Shown here: in pieces, positions 63,967 through 64,000 of the stretch
How positions within the stretch are numbered: the first letter of the stretch is position 1
How the letters are laid out: each line of letters begins with the position of its first letter
Program-made: the position numbers and the translations under genes
Source: Acidobacteriota bacterium
GTDB lineage: Bacteria > Acidobacteriota > Blastocatellia > Chloracidobacteriales > Chloracidobacteriaceae
Length of the DNA: 64,000 bases
Assembly (NCBI GenBank): GCA_016208495.1
Contig: JACQXX010000103.1
Coordinates: 35,705-99,704 of the forward strand
Direction: 5' to 3'
Notes under the pieces: model-generated
The model's database searches: none
Told to the model about the DNA's origin: nothing
The model's input: the letters and a program-made list of their open reading frames with translations, nothing else

Positions 63967-64000
63967 TGAATCAGCCCGACGACCGCTGAGGCCACCATCG

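Noticed and set aside
1..64000. tRNA, rRNA or tmRNA genes
   Set aside because: No cloverleaf with CCA-type ends and no conserved rRNA stretch was recognised on either strand by eye.

Overview
The window is about 50% GC and tightly packed, mostly with single-copy housekeeping genes, large secreted beta-propeller proteins, sensor kinases and many small non-coding repeat elements. I see no rRNA, tRNA, CRISPR array or complete transposase gene. The gene mix suggests a free-living, Gram-negative-type heterotroph, most likely Acidobacteriota (Blastocatellia-like): LytS/LytTR and propeller-sensor kinases, DUF4384 proteins next to a Ser/Thr kinase, secreted BNR/NHL/LVIVD proteins, Uma2 and DinB proteins, and starch use by glucoamylase plus 4-alpha-glucanotransferase. 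That placement is inference from gene content only.

Layout. 1-2005: end of a SAV_2336-type vWA-like protein fused to an FGE-sulfatase domain, cut by the left edge. 2026-2466: a large palindromic repeat. 2503-9016: a LytS-type kinase, its LytTR regulator, and a secreted BNR-repeat protein split by one in-frame TGA. 9144-10935: Hsp20 and a tandem UspA protein (minus strand). 11225-13547: a structured, IS605-like non-coding segment, a HAD hydrolase and proB. 13809-16607: a secreted DUF4384 protein and a membrane Ser/Thr kinase that also ends in DUF4384. 16744-21899: a DUF6986/HpcH-type lyase, a small membrane protein, a thioredoxin-NHL protein, DinB and Uma2 proteins. 21912-28338: metH, a DUF1624 membrane protein and mutY, with two copies of a ~300 bp repeat. 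28743-31958: two paralogous zinc-ribbon/membrane/ankyrin proteins. 32335-36236: a propeller sensor kinase overlapping its NarL-type regulator. 36320-36672: tandem miniature elements. 37029-43241: a 2070-residue secreted protein with ten ~88-residue repeats. 43572-45620: a hybrid kinase. 45675-47591: a GH24-type lysozyme-like gene between two LprI-type (lysozyme-inhibitor-like) genes. 47678-49192: an unknown protein and an alpha/beta hydrolase. 49231-49660: nested miniature elements. 49758-54973: a starch/maltose operon (glucoamylase, malQ, MFS transporter; minus strand). 55039-58675: a sulfotransferase divergent from a Gfo/Idh oxidoreductase and a radical SAM protein. 58676-59018: repeats. 59050-62326: a secreted LVIVD/Ig protein with a frameshift. 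62615-63964: an AT-rich gene of unknown function that looks foreign.

The most noteworthy signals are: (1) the LprI-lysozyme-LprI cassette, whose lysozyme lacks ~30 conserved residues; (2) three families of miniature inverted-repeat elements, with one clear nested insertion that leaves a 6-bp target duplication; (3) a same-frame TGA inside the BNR protein and a one-base frameshift inside the LVIVD protein; (4) an IS605-like structured RNA segment without a transposase; (5) heptanucleotide tandem repeats of several different sequences at gene ends; and (6) the paired DUF4384 proteins and paired zinc-ribbon ankyrin proteins.
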